The notes beneath the pieces are model-generated. The model saw nothing but the letters and a program-made list of their open reading frames with translations. It made no database searches and was not told the origin of the DNA. A DNA stretch of 64,000 bases from Azospirillum sp. TSH100 (GTDB lineage Bacteria; Pseudomonadota; Alphaproteobacteria; Azospirillales; Azospirillaceae): positions 764,501 to 828,500 of the forward strand of contig NZ_CP039635.1 in the NCBI RefSeq assembly GCF_004923295.1. The letters run 5' to 3'. Of the stretch, positions 24,463 to 33,009 are shown one piece after another (position 1 is the first letter of the stretch; every line of letters starts with the position of its first letter). A program made the position numbers and the translations under genes.

Positions 24463-25470
24463 CGGAGGCCCTCACAATCTTGGCGGTGGAATTCTTGGAC
24501 GTGGACAATCACCGAATCCGCAAGGCCGGAAACGACCTGGCGGTTCGAGCCGGATCGGCTGCCGATTCCATCGGTCGATTGGACGTCCTGCATACGGTCA
24601 GGCCCCGCTCGGTTCGGCGCGGCTGCCACGAACCGCAAGTCACTGAAGACGGACGATTCCCCCGCCCAGCGGCACGGAGACGGCCCGGTCGGCGCGCCGG
24701 TCCTTTCCGCGATCGGCCGGTGTGGGGTTGCCTCCCCTGCTTGCGACATCGACATGTGAAAAAGGGGTCCCTGGTTAGGGGGGCGAGTAGTCCGCATATC
24801 TCATTTGGGTAGGCTACCTCAATCGGGGTAACGGGAAAAGCGTGCAGGAAAATTTTGCATAAATCAGAGCTGAGGAAGTTTCCCGTTATGAATCAATGAT
24901 TTGTGATTGCTTGCTTGAGAACGCTTGAGCAAAAGGCGGTGCCGGCCAAGCTCCGGGAAAATTTCTGGTTGAGAATGTAGTCCATAGTGATAACCGAGAT
25001 TCCGGCCCTCCTCCCTTTGAGAAGGGTCGGTTCTGCATAGTGTTGGGGAGACAAGGCCTGCAAAAATATTTCCATTGCGGATTTTTTAATATTTCAGGCA
25101 GCCGCATCCCGGCGCCGCTATTCGTGATTCGTCAGGCGGCTCTGTTGCAAAGTATGCCGGCAGACCGGACCATCGCACCGATGTTCGCAGCAGCCTTGAA
25201 GACGTGCCTGCTTGGCTCCGCAGCCCTGTCCGGATTGGCCGAGATCCCCCGCACGACGGCCGATTGTTCCTTAGCAGCCGTGGCGATCGGGGCTGCCGCC
25301 AGTCGAGCGCAGTCGACCATGTCAACGACGGGCCGGACGGTCGGGAACAGCGGGCCGTCCGCGTACATGGGAATTTCCCTATAGAAACGATCGACATTTG
25401 ATTGAAAACTCTATGGCTCTTTGTGCAAATGGTGTTCTCATCGACTGAAGCAGTGCGAGGAGCGCCAGGA
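24463..25470. other. 1-kb intergenic stretch with IS-like terminus, no convincing gene
   Basis: No gene can be supported in these 1008 bp. The part from about 24760 to 25090 is clearly AT-richer than the rest of the window. It must hold the promoter of the OppA operon at its left end and that of the dehydrogenase at its right end. An IS6-type terminus is at 25138. A minus-strand frame at 25132-25368 ending FKAAANIGAMVRSAG could be debris of a mobile element but matches nothing I recognise. Confidence 0.6.
25138..25167 (+). repeat. IS6-type terminal inverted repeat (isolated)
   Basis: GGCTCTGTTGCAAAGT followed by ATGCCGGCAGACCGG reads like an IS6-family terminus. It matches the end of the remnant at 11975-11990 and its inner flank at about 24 of 30 positions, including the shared TGCCGGC block. 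No transposase follows, so it is probably a leftover of the same or a related element. Confidence 0.6.
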
Positions 25471-26478
25471 ATGACGTCGAAAGCAGAACGGTTCATTGTT
25501 GGAATCACCGATCACATGATTCCGCCCCCCGACCTGGAGGCCGCCGTGCTGGATGGGCTGGCGGAGGTCGATTTTCTCGACTGCCGCCGGGAGGAGGATC
25601 TCGATCCGGAACGCCTCGCCCGTCTGGACGCCCTGCTGGTCTGGAGCACGCGTATCGGTCCGGCGACGGTCGAGCGGCTGAAGCGCTGCCGGATCGTCGT
25701 GCGCTTCGGCGTCGGCTATGACCGCGTCGACGTCGCGGCGTTGGCGGCTGCCGGGATCCCGTTCTGCAACAATCCCGATTACGGGACGGAGGAGGTCGCC
25801 GACCACGCCGTCGCCATGATCCTGTCGCTGCAACGCCGGCTGTGGGAGCATGATGCCCGCGCCCGCGGTTACACGGCGACATGGCAGGCCAACACGTTGA
25901 CACCGCTGCACCGCTCCAGCGCCGCGACGGTCGGCGTGGTCGGGGTCGGGCGGATCGGAACCGCCGTGGTCAACCGGCTGAAGGGATTCGGCCATCGCAT
26001 CCTGGGCTACGATCCGTTTCAGCCGGCCGGGCACGAGAAGGCTGTCGGCTATCGCCGCGTCCGCAAGCTGGAGGAGTTGCTGGCGGAATCCGACGTCGTC
26101 ACCTTCCACTGTCCGCTGAACGGAGAGACGCGCGGCCTGCTGAACGAGGCCACCCTGGCGGCGATGAAGCCGGGCGCCATTCTGGTCAACACCGCGCGCG
26201 GCGAACTGTTCGCCGGGCTGGACCCGCTGGCGGCGGCCCTGCGCAGCGGCCGGCTGGCCGCCGTCGGGACCGACGTGCTGCCGGTCGAGCCGCCCACAGC
26301 CCACCCGCTGCTGGATGCGTGGCGGGCGCGCGAGGAGTGGCTGGCCGGTCGGCTGGTGGTGACGCCGCACAACGCCTTCCACTCCGATCAGGCGGCGGTG
26401 GAGATGCGGCGCAACGCGGCCGAGACGGTGCGGCTGTTCCTGGAGGACGGGGAGTTGCGGAACAGGATCACCGCCTGA
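25471..26478 (+). CDS. D-2-hydroxyacid dehydrogenase (CtBP-like)
   Basis: The 335-residue enzyme belongs to the D-isomer-specific 2-hydroxyacid dehydrogenases. It has a Rossmann loop (GVVGVGRIGTAV), the catalytic arginine in VNTARGELF, an acid in the following segment and the catalytic histidine in TPHNAFHSD. The sequence is closest to the C-terminal-binding-protein-like bacterial group. The ATG at 25471 follows GAGGAGCGCCAGGA. It converges (42 bp between stops) on an Ldh-family dehydrogenase of opposite stereochemical type, so the pair could interconvert the two enantiomers of a 2-hydroxy acid through the 2-oxo acid (inference). Confidence 0.88.
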   Translation: MTSKAERFIVGITDHMIPPPDLEAAVLDGLAEVDFLDCRREEDLDPERLARLDALLVWSTRIGPATVERLKRCRIVVRFGVGYDRVDVAALAAAGIPFCNNPDYGTEEVADHAVAMILSLQRRLWEHDARARGYTATWQANTLTPLHRSSAATVGVVGVGRIGTAVVNRLKGFGHRILGYDPFQPAGHEKAVGYRRVRKLEELLAESDVVTFHCPLNGETRGLLNEATLAAMKPGAILVNTARGELFAGLDPLAAALRSGRLAAVGTDVLPVEPPTAHPLLDAWRAREEWLAGRLVVTPHNAFHSDQAAVEMRRNAAETVRLFLEDGELRNRITA

Positions 26479-26520
26479 CCGGGGGCAGAGGGGAGAGCTG
26501 GGAAGGCCGCCCGCTCCCCG

Positions 26521-27585
26521 TTAACCTCCCAGCAACTCCTTCACCTCCAGCCCCAGCCCGCCGCCGATGCGGTGCAGAGCCGCCACCGTGTCGGGATCGA
26601 GCGCGATGCCGTGGTCCATCGCGGCCATCCGGTGCAGCGCCTCCGGCTCGCCGGGAATGGTGACGCCGTTGCTTCCGGGGGCTGCGGGCGTGTCGGCGAC
26701 ATGGTCGAGGACGGCGTCGGTCAGGGTCTGCCATTCCGGGCCGGCCACCCGGTTGGGGTCGATGACGAAGGCGAGCGCGTTGTTGACCACCCGCCCCGGC
26801 CGCAGATTTTCCGGTAGCGCGGGCAGGCCGCCGGCCAGCGCCCCCGCCAGGATTTCGCAGGCCAGCGCCAGCCCATAGCCCTTATGGCCGCCGAAGGGCA
26901 GGATGGCCCCGGTGGGGTCGGTGAACATCACGCCGGGATCCCGCGTCGGCCTGCCCTCCGGGTCCAGCAGCAGACCGTCCTCCACCTCCTTGCCCAGCGA
27001 GGCGGCGATCCGGCATTTGTTGGCGGCGATGGCGCTGGTGGCGAAATCGAGCAGGAAGGGCGCATAGCCCGGCGTGCCGGGAACGGCGATGCAGACGGGG
27101 TTTGTCCCCAGCCGGGGTCGCCCGCCGCCATGGGGCGCCGCCAGCGGCCGGCTGACCACATTGACGAAGAACAGCCCGATCAGCCCGGCGGCGATGCATT
27201 GCTCGCCATAGGAACCGACCCGGCCGATGTGGTGGGCGTTGCGCAGGGCAAGGATGCAGGCGCCGCCCGCCTTGGCACGTGCGATGGCCAGGTCGGTCGC
27301 CTCCTTCGCGATCACCTGCCCATAGCCGACATCGCCGTCCACCACCAGGAAGGGCGCCTCGTCGCGGACGATGCGGGCATGGCGGTTGGGCTGGAGATGG
27401 CCCAGTTCCAGGCTGCGGGCATAGACGGCGATCTGGCAGACGCCGTGGCTGGCATGGCCGTGGGCGTCGGCCTCCACCAGATTGGCGGCGACGATGGCCG
27501 CCTCCTCCGCCGAGCTGCCGCTGCGGCGGAGGATGGCTTCGAGCGTCGCGACCAGCCGGTCGGGGCGGTAGCGGACCTCGCTCAT
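26521..27585 (-). CDS. Ldh/MDH type-2 family NAD(P)-dependent oxidoreductase (YlbC/ComC/AllD-like)
   Basis: The 354-residue protein is of the malate/L-lactate dehydrogenase type-2 family. It shows EADAHGHASHGV near residue 40, the VDGDVGYGQVIAKEA segment, RNAHHIGRVGSYGEQ, a PLGTNP-like stretch (PRLGTNPVCIAVPG) and LPFGGHKGYGLAL. Members reduce 2-oxo acids or cyclic imines, for instance malate, sulfolactate (ComC), ureidoglycolate and piperideine-2-carboxylate. The substrate here is unknown. The start overlaps the stop of the threonine-synthase-like gene (ATGA), making it the last gene of the 31.6-26.5 kb transport operon. Confidence 0.87.
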   Translation of the reverse strand: MSEVRYRPDRLVATLEAILRRSGSSAEEAAIVAANLVEADAHGHASHGVCQIAVYARSLELGHLQPNRHARIVRDEAPFLVVDGDVGYGQVIAKEATDLAIARAKAGGACILALRNAHHIGRVGSYGEQCIAAGLIGLFFVNVVSRPLAAPHGGGRPRLGTNPVCIAVPGTPGYAPFLLDFATSAIAANKCRIAASLGKEVEDGLLLDPEGRPTRDPGVMFTDPTGAILPFGGHKGYGLALACEILAGALAGGLPALPENLRPGRVVNNALAFVIDPNRVAGPEWQTLTDAVLDHVADTPAAPGSNGVTIPGEPEALHRMAAMDHGIALDPDTVAALHRIGGGLGLEVKELLGG

Positions 27586-28862
27586 CGGCCGCTGTCCTGA
27601 AAGAGCGAGTAGTCGATGGCCCGGGTGCGGTCGAGCGTGCGGTGTACCGGTGGCAGCGGGTATTTCAGGCCGGTGGCGCAGTTGAACAGGACGGCGCGTT
27701 CCTCCGTGCCGACCCGGCCGTCGGCCAGCGCCTGCCGGTAGGCGGCGTAGGTCGCGGCCCCTTCGGGGCAGAGCAGGAAGCCTTCCTCGCGCGCCACCTC
27801 GTCGAGCGCCGCCCGGATGGCATCGTCGGGCACGGCGATGGCGAAGCCGCCGCTTTCGCGCACGGCGCGCAGGATCAGGAAATCGCCCACCGCCTGCGGC
27901 ACGCGGATGCCGGACGCGATGGTGTGGGCGTCCTCCCAGCGCGGGGCATGCTCCTCCCCCTGTTCCCAGGCGCGCACCATCGGGGCGCAGCCGGCGGCCT
28001 GGACCGCCACCATGCGCGGGCGCCGGGAGCCGATGAAACCGATGGCCTCCAACTCGTCGAAGGCCTTCCACATGCCGATCAGGCCGGTTCCGCCGCCGGT
28101 CGGATAGAAGATGACGTCCGGCACCTCCCAGCCCAGCTGTTCGGCAAGCTCCAGACCCATCGTCTTCTTGCCCTCGATCCGGTAAGGCTCCTTCAGGGTG
28201 GAGACGTCGAACCAGCCGACCTTGGCCTTGCCCTCGCCGACGATCCTGCCGCAATCGTCGATCAGGCCGTTGACGCGGTAGACGGTGGCGCCCTGCAGCT
28301 CGATCTCCGACACGTTCACCTCCGGCGTGTCGGCCGGACAGAAGATGGTGGTTCGGATGCCGGCGCGGGTGGCGTAGGCGGCCAGCGCCGCCCCGGCATT
28401 GCCGTTGGTCGGCATCGCCATGTGCCGGATGCCGAAGGACTTCGCCATCGACACCGCCATCACCAGCCCGCGCGCCTTGAAGGAACCGGTGGGCAGCCGC
28501 CCCTCGTCCTTCACCAGCAGCTCGGCCGCACCCAGGCGCTTCGCCAGCTTGGGCAGCGGCACCAGCGGGGTCACCGCCTCGCCCAGGCTGACGATGTCCT
28601 CGACTTTGCGGACCGGCAGAAGCTCGCGGTAGCGCCACAAATCCTGCGGACGCTCGGACAGCGAGCTTTTGGTCAGCGCCTGTTTCACGCCGTTCAGGTC
28701 GTAACGGACCAGCAGCGGCTTGCCGGCGCGCGACAGGTTGTGGATCGTGTCGGCCTCGTACCGCTCGCCGGTGTAGGCGCATTCCAGATGGGTGACGAAG
28801 GTCGGGCGCTCGACCGTCAGGTTGGAATCGAAGCGAACGGGATTGATGTCTTGGAAAGCCAT
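27582..28862 (-). CDS. threonine-synthase-like fold-type II PLP enzyme
   Basis: The 426-residue protein resembles class II threonine synthases. It has an N-terminal HLECAYTGERYEAD segment (Cys-containing, often HLxCxxCG in relatives), the PLP lysine K129 in TGSFKARGL, a substrate loop MPTNGNAGAA and the phosphate-binding loop PTGGGTGLIG. Threonine biosynthesis is unlikely to be its job, as it lies directly after an ABC sulfonate/nitrate-type permease and before an Ldh-family dehydrogenase. PLP enzymes of this family act on O-phospho- or sulfonated amino acids (cysteate synthase is a relative). A lyase or beta-replacement reaction on an imported compound is my inference. Confidence 0.85.
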   Translation of the reverse strand: MAFQDINPVRFDSNLTVERPTFVTHLECAYTGERYEADTIHNLSRAGKPLLVRYDLNGVKQALTKSSLSERPQDLWRYRELLPVRKVEDIVSLGEAVTPLVPLPKLAKRLGAAELLVKDEGRLPTGSFKARGLVMAVSMAKSFGIRHMAMPTNGNAGAALAAYATRAGIRTTIFCPADTPEVNVSEIELQGATVYRVNGLIDDCGRIVGEGKAKVGWFDVSTLKEPYRIEGKKTMGLELAEQLGWEVPDVIFYPTGGGTGLIGMWKAFDELEAIGFIGSRRPRMVAVQAAGCAPMVRAWEQGEEHAPRWEDAHTIASGIRVPQAVGDFLILRAVRESGGFAIAVPDDAIRAALDEVAREEGFLLCPEGAATYAAYRQALADGRVGTEERAVLFNCATGLKYPLPPVHRTLDRTRAIDYSLFQDSGR

Positions 28863-28863
28863 T

Positions 28864-29775
28864 TTAGCGGACCATGCCCCATTTGCGGACCGTGTGGACC
28901 TCGATCCAGCGGAAGACGACGTTTTCGACCAGCAGGCCGATCAGGATGACGGTGACGAGGCCGGCGAAGACCTTGTCGATGTAAAGCTCGTTGCGGTTCT
29001 GGAAGATGAACCAGCCGAGCCCGCCCTTGCCGGACGAGACGCCGAACACCAGCTCCGCCGCGATCAGTGTGCGCCAGGCGAAGGCCCAGCCGACCTTCAG
29101 CCCGGTCAGGATCGCCGGGAAGGCGGCGGGGATCAGCAGCGTGACGACATAACGCAGGTTGCCCAGCCCGTAGTTCCTCCCGGCCATGCGCAGCGTTTCC
29201 GAGACCGAGGTGAAGCCGGCATGGGTGTTCAGCGCCAGGGGCCACAGCACGGCATGGACCAGCACGAAGATCAGGCTGACCTCGCCCAGCCCGAACCACA
29301 GCATGGCGATCGGCAGCAGGGCGATGGCCGGCAGCGGGTTGAACATGGAGGTCAGCGTCGACAGCAGGTCGTTGCCGATGCGGGTGGAGACGGCGACCGT
29401 GGTCAGCAGCACGGCCAGCACCACGGCCACCGCATAGCCCTTCAGCAGCACCGCCAGCGAGGTCCAGGCCATCGACAGCAGGCCGTCGCGCCGGATGCCG
29501 TCCCACAGCGCCGCAATGGTGTCGGTGAAGGTCGGGAACATCAGCGGGTTGTTCTGCCAGACCGCCGCCGCCTGCCACAGCACCGCGACCGCCGCCAGGA
29601 CCAGCAGCCGGCGCAGCGCCGTGACGTTGGCAAGCCGCTCCCACAACGACAGCGGGCGGGCGATGTCGCCGATCGGGCCGGTGGCGGTGACGGTGCGCTC
29701 ATATTCCGGACGCCGCGGCGGTTCGCGTCGCCTGCCGGGCGGAAGGGGGCGCGGGGGGAAGGACAGGTCGGTCAT
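28864..29775 (-). CDS. NitT/TauT-type ABC transporter permease
   Basis: The 303-residue inner-membrane protein is a permease of the SsuC/TauC/NrtB group. It has a long polar N-terminus (residues 1-40) and about six TM helices. The EAA loop (MAGRNYGLGNLRYVVTLLIPAAFPAI) contacts the ATPase, and the GKGGLGWFIFQNRNE segment is typical. It pairs with the ATPase at 29772 (ATGA overlap) and the binding protein at 30613. Its stop is 1 nt before the start of the threonine-synthase-like gene, so transport and metabolism are cotranscribed. Confidence 0.9.
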   Translation of the reverse strand: MTDLSFPPRPLPPGRRREPPRRPEYERTVTATGPIGDIARPLSLWERLANVTALRRLLVLAAVAVLWQAAAVWQNNPLMFPTFTDTIAALWDGIRRDGLLSMAWTSLAVLLKGYAVAVVLAVLLTTVAVSTRIGNDLLSTLTSMFNPLPAIALLPIAMLWFGLGEVSLIFVLVHAVLWPLALNTHAGFTSVSETLRMAGRNYGLGNLRYVVTLLIPAAFPAILTGLKVGWAFAWRTLIAAELVFGVSSGKGGLGWFIFQNRNELYIDKVFAGLVTVILIGLLVENVVFRWIEVHTVRKWGMVR

Positions 29776-30608
29776 GCGCTTGGTCCTTTTCCGCTGCCTT
29801 CGATGTCCTCGGCGAACAGCATGGTATGGATACGATGGGCCAGCGCCTGAAACTCCGCCCCACCGACGGCACCATGATCGTAGCCGTCGCAGTTGACCTC
29901 CGCCTTAACCTGCCCCGGATGGGGCGACAGCACCAGGATGCGCGAGCCGACGACCAAAGCCTCCTCGATGGAGTGGGTGACGAACAGCACGGTGAAGCGC
30001 ACGTCGTCCCACAGTTGCAGCAGCTCCTCCTGCATCTTGCGGCGGGTCAGCGCGTCGAGTGCGGCGAAGGGCTCGTCCATCAGCAGGATGTCCGGCTCCA
30101 TCGCCATGGCGCGGGCGATGGCGACGCGCTGCTTCATGCCGCCCGACAGCATGTGCGGGTGGACGTCGGCGAACTTGGTCAGGTTCACCCGCGCGATGCA
30201 GTCGAGCGCCTTTTCCTCAGCCTCGCGTCGCCTGGCCTTGCCGCTGGCGAGCAGGGGGAACATGACGTTCTCCTTGACCGTCTTCCAGGGCGGAAGCTGG
30301 TCGAACTCCTGGAACACCATCATGCGGTCTGGGCCGGGCTTGGTCACCGCGCGGCCATTCAGGCGGATCGTTCCCTCGACCGGCTGGAGGAAGCCGCCGA
30401 CCGCTTTCAGCAGGGAGGATTTGCCGCAGCCCGACGGACCCAGCAGGACATAGCGCTCGGCCTGGAAGACCTGGAAATCGACGCGGTAGGTCGCAGTGAC
30501 GAGGTGCCGGCGCGTCTTGTATTGCAGGGTGACGCCGGAGACGTCGAGCAGCGGGCGCTCGGACAGGCCGTCGCTGTCGATGCTGTGCGGGTAGGTCAGC
30601 GCGTTCAT
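29772..30608 (-). CDS. NitT/TauT-type ABC transporter ATP-binding protein
   Basis: The 278-residue ATPase has Walker A GPSGCGKSS, the Q-loop in FQEFDQLPPW, signature LSGGMKQR, Walker B ILLMDEPFAALD and the H-loop VTHSIEEA. The family energises uptake of nitrate, sulfonates, taurine or related small anions. The ATG at 30608, 5 nt after the stop of the binding-protein gene, is preferred to an in-frame ATG at 30632 that would overlap that gene; GAGCTGAGGCG precedes it. Confidence 0.92.
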   Translation of the reverse strand: MNALTYPHSIDSDGLSERPLLDVSGVTLQYKTRRHLVTATYRVDFQVFQAERYVLLGPSGCGKSSLLKAVGGFLQPVEGTIRLNGRAVTKPGPDRMMVFQEFDQLPPWKTVKENVMFPLLASGKARRREAEEKALDCIARVNLTKFADVHPHMLSGGMKQRVAIARAMAMEPDILLMDEPFAALDALTRRKMQEELLQLWDDVRFTVLFVTHSIEEALVVGSRILVLSPHPGQVKAEVNCDGYDHGAVGGAEFQALAHRIHTMLFAEDIEGSGKGPSA

Positions 30609-30612
30609 CGCC

Positions 30613-31644
30613 TCAGCTCCCGGCGCCGTCATGCAGGTCGTCGAAGAAATAATCCTTCCAAGAGGCCGGCTTGTTCCTGATGGCGCCGACCTTGTGCATG
30701 AAGTCGGCGAAGGCCTCCGTCCGGTTGGGCGTGACGGTGAAGCGGATGTCGGGGTCGTTCAGCAGGCGCAGGATATAGGCCTTGTCGAGGCTGCCCTTGT
30801 TCTGGGCCAGATAGGCGTCCGCCGCCGCCTCATGGTTGGCGTTGATGAGGTCCATCGCCTCCTTCAACGCATCGAGGAAGGCCCGGTAGGTCTTTGGATT
30901 TTCGTCGCGGAAGGACTGCTTGCTCCAGATCAGGTTGAAGCTGTGCGGGCCGCCCAGCACGTCGTAGGAGCTGACGACCTTGTGGATCTTCGGGTCATCC
31001 AGCTGCTGGTACTGGAAGGGCGGGCTGGAGATGTGGGCGGTGATGCCGCCGCTGCCCGACAGCAGGGCCGCAGTGGCGTCGGGATGCGGCATCGACACCG
31101 TCAGCTTGTCGAGCGCGTCGTAGTTGCCGGCGCCAAGCTCTTTCTCCGCCGCCATTTGCAGGATACGGGCCTGCACCCCGACCTTCACCGCCGGCAGCGC
31201 GATCTTGTCGGCGTCGGTGAAGTCCTTCAGCGACTTGACCTTCGGGTTGCTGGTGGTGAGGAACAGCGGCATGTCGTTCAGCGACGCGATCGCCCTGACG
31301 TTGGCGTTGCCCTTGGTGCGGTCCCAGATGGTCAGCAGCGGCCCGACCCCGGCGGATCCCAGATCGATGCTGCCGGACAGCAGCGCATCGTTCATCGCAG
31401 CACCGCCGGACAACTGGACCCAGTCCACCGCGATGTCGAGGCCCAGAGCCTTGCCGTGCTTCTCGATCAGCTGGTTGTGGCGCAGCACATGCAGCGGCAG
31501 ATAACCGAGGCCATACTGCTCGGCGATGCGGATCCGCCCCTCGGCAGCCGCGGGCGCCGCGATGGCCGACGTCATCAGCAGCCCCATCACCGACGCGGCG
31601 ATGGCCGCGAGGGCGCGGCGGCTGGGGCGTCCTGGCTGGCGCAT
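30613..31644 (-). CDS. NitT/TauT-type periplasmic binding protein
   Basis: The 343-residue protein has a signal peptide with a basic N-terminus (RPSRRALAAIAASVMG) ending at AAPAAAEG. It follows the SsuA/NMT1 pattern: EQYGLGYLPLHVLR, SGSIDLGSAGVGPLL, LGGPHSFNLIWSKQ. It should bind the substrate of the ATPase/permease pair downstream. The ATG at 31644 has GGGGAG 7 nt upstream. It is the first gene of the operon that ends with the Ldh-family dehydrogenase at 26521. Confidence 0.9.
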   Translation of the reverse strand: MRQPGRPSRRALAAIAASVMGLLMTSAIAAPAAAEGRIRIAEQYGLGYLPLHVLRHNQLIEKHGKALGLDIAVDWVQLSGGAAMNDALLSGSIDLGSAGVGPLLTIWDRTKGNANVRAIASLNDMPLFLTTSNPKVKSLKDFTDADKIALPAVKVGVQARILQMAAEKELGAGNYDALDKLTVSMPHPDATAALLSGSGGITAHISSPPFQYQQLDDPKIHKVVSSYDVLGGPHSFNLIWSKQSFRDENPKTYRAFLDALKEAMDLINANHEAAADAYLAQNKGSLDKAYILRLLNDPDIRFTVTPNRTEAFADFMHKVGAIRNKPASWKDYFFDDLHDGAGS

Positions 31645-31668
31645 GGTGGTGCTCCCCTTTATCTCGAT

Positions 31669-31747
31669 AAATATACTAGATTTAAGGGGAACATGATTCT
31701 GATTTACCGTCAATAGTGTAAAATATGTGTTGCGATCGAGTATATTT
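31669..31747. promoter_or_regulatory. inverted 12-mers upstream of the 31.6 kb transport operon
   Basis: AAATATACTAGA at 31669-31680 and TCGAGTATATTT at 31736-31747 are inverted copies with one mismatch, 55 bp apart. They flank the AT-rich promoter of the binding-protein gene that starts at 31644. A pair of operator half-elements for a repressor or a looping regulator would look like this. No regulator gene is adjacent. Confidence 0.5.
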
Positions 31748-31776
31748 CACATTATTTTTTGCTTTTTGTAGGGCGG

Positions 31777-32979
31777 TCACCGTTCGAGAGCGGCGCGTCC
31801 GGCGCCGCTCAGGATCATGTCGTTCTGCGGGGCGTGGACGCGGGCGCACAGCACGTCGCGGTGATGGCGTTCCAAAGGGTTGTCGCGTGACAGGCCGGGG
31901 TTGCCGGTGACCTCCAGCGCCCGCGCCACCGCATCGATGGCGTTGTTGGTCACCGTATATTTCACCAGCAGGCTGTCGCTCTGCGAGGGTGGCGTCCCGC
32001 CGTCCACCGCCACCGACAGGGAACGCAGAAGGATGCGGTTTGTCAGCAGAAGCGCCTCGATCCCGCCCAAGGCCTCCTGAAGGCGTGGGACGGTGGCGAG
32101 CGATGCCCCATTCAGTGCTGTGGGCTTTCGCGCGTGCAGGAAGCCGACCAGCCAGTCGCGAGCCGAGCGGGCGATGCCGTCGTAGACACCGCTGAACAGT
32201 GTGGACATCCAGGCGGTGGCGGCCGCGTCGGGAGCCGACCAGCCGGTGGGCGGGCGCAGCTCGCCGGCATGATCGGCGGGGACGAAGACGTCGCGGAACA
32301 CCACCTCGTGGCTGCCGCTGGCCCGCATGCCGATGTGGTTCCAGGTCTCCCGCACCTCTATTCCCTGTTCCGCCAGTCCGGCGCCACGCGGGACCACCCA
32401 GGTGCCGACCAGCGGTTCGTCGTCCTCGGTGCGTGCCCAGACGCCGAGCCAGGACAGCGCCGGAATGCCGGTGGAGTAGATCTTGGTGCCGGAGATCCGC
32501 CAGCCGCCCGGCACCTTGCGCGCCACCGTCGCCGGCAACCCGCCGCGGTGAGGCGTGCCCAGTTCCGGTTCCACCCGCAGGATGTTGATCAGCGCGCCAT
32601 CGGTCGCGGCGGAGCGGGCGATGCGGTCGCGCAGGGCTTCCGGCCATGCCGGGCCGCGCCAGAGCTGGTTGTGGATGACATATTGCAGCACCAGGACCAG
32701 CGCGGTGGACGGCTCGCCACGCGCAATCCCATTCACCACCGCCAGCGCGTCGCCCAGCCCGCCGCCCTTGCCTCCGGCCAATTTCGGCGTGACCAGGGCC
32801 GGAAGCCCCTCTGCCGTCAACCGATCGAAATTCTCGAAGGGGAAGCTGGCGGCGGCGTCATGCTCGGCGGCCCGCAGCGCGAACTCCGCCGACAGGGCGG
32901 CGATCAGCGACGGATCGACCGCCGGGGCGATGCCGGCTTCACCGAAGGCGGCGGGAAAGGGCAGGTCGTCGAAGGGCAT
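31777..32979 (-). CDS. acyl-CoA-dehydrogenase-fold flavoprotein (SfnB/DszC-like)
   Basis: The 400-residue protein has the acyl-CoA dehydrogenase fold: helical N-terminus (about 20-120), beta domain with GGWRISGTKIYSTG and WNHIGMRASGSHEV (about 150-230), and a C-terminal helical domain. It lacks an obvious acyl-CoA-dehydrogenase catalytic glutamate context, as in the SfnB and DszC monooxygenase branches tied to organosulfur assimilation. It is the last gene of the operon that begins with the SsuC-like permease at 39733. Oxygenation or desulfination of an organosulfur compound is inferred from that context. Confidence 0.82.
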   Translation of the reverse strand: MPFDDLPFPAAFGEAGIAPAVDPSLIAALSAEFALRAAEHDAAASFPFENFDRLTAEGLPALVTPKLAGGKGGGLGDALAVVNGIARGEPSTALVLVLQYVIHNQLWRGPAWPEALRDRIARSAATDGALINILRVEPELGTPHRGGLPATVARKVPGGWRISGTKIYSTGIPALSWLGVWARTEDDEPLVGTWVVPRGAGLAEQGIEVRETWNHIGMRASGSHEVVFRDVFVPADHAGELRPPTGWSAPDAAATAWMSTLFSGVYDGIARSARDWLVGFLHARKPTALNGASLATVPRLQEALGGIEALLLTNRILLRSLSVAVDGGTPPSQSDSLLVKYTVTNNAIDAVARALEVTGNPGLSRDNPLERHHRDVLCARVHAPQNDMILSGAGRAALER

Positions 32980-33009
32980 GGCAGGCGGGTCCGCTTCAGT
33001 GGAAATGGG

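Noticed and set aside
25132..25368. Possible 78-residue gene on the minus strand
   Set aside because: No ribosome site or family. It overlaps an IS-type terminus and lies in an apparently decayed stretch.
27582..28862. Annotation as housekeeping thrC
   Set aside because: Its operon consists of a NitT-type ABC transporter and an Ldh-family oxidoreductase, without hom or thrB, so a specialised role is more likely.
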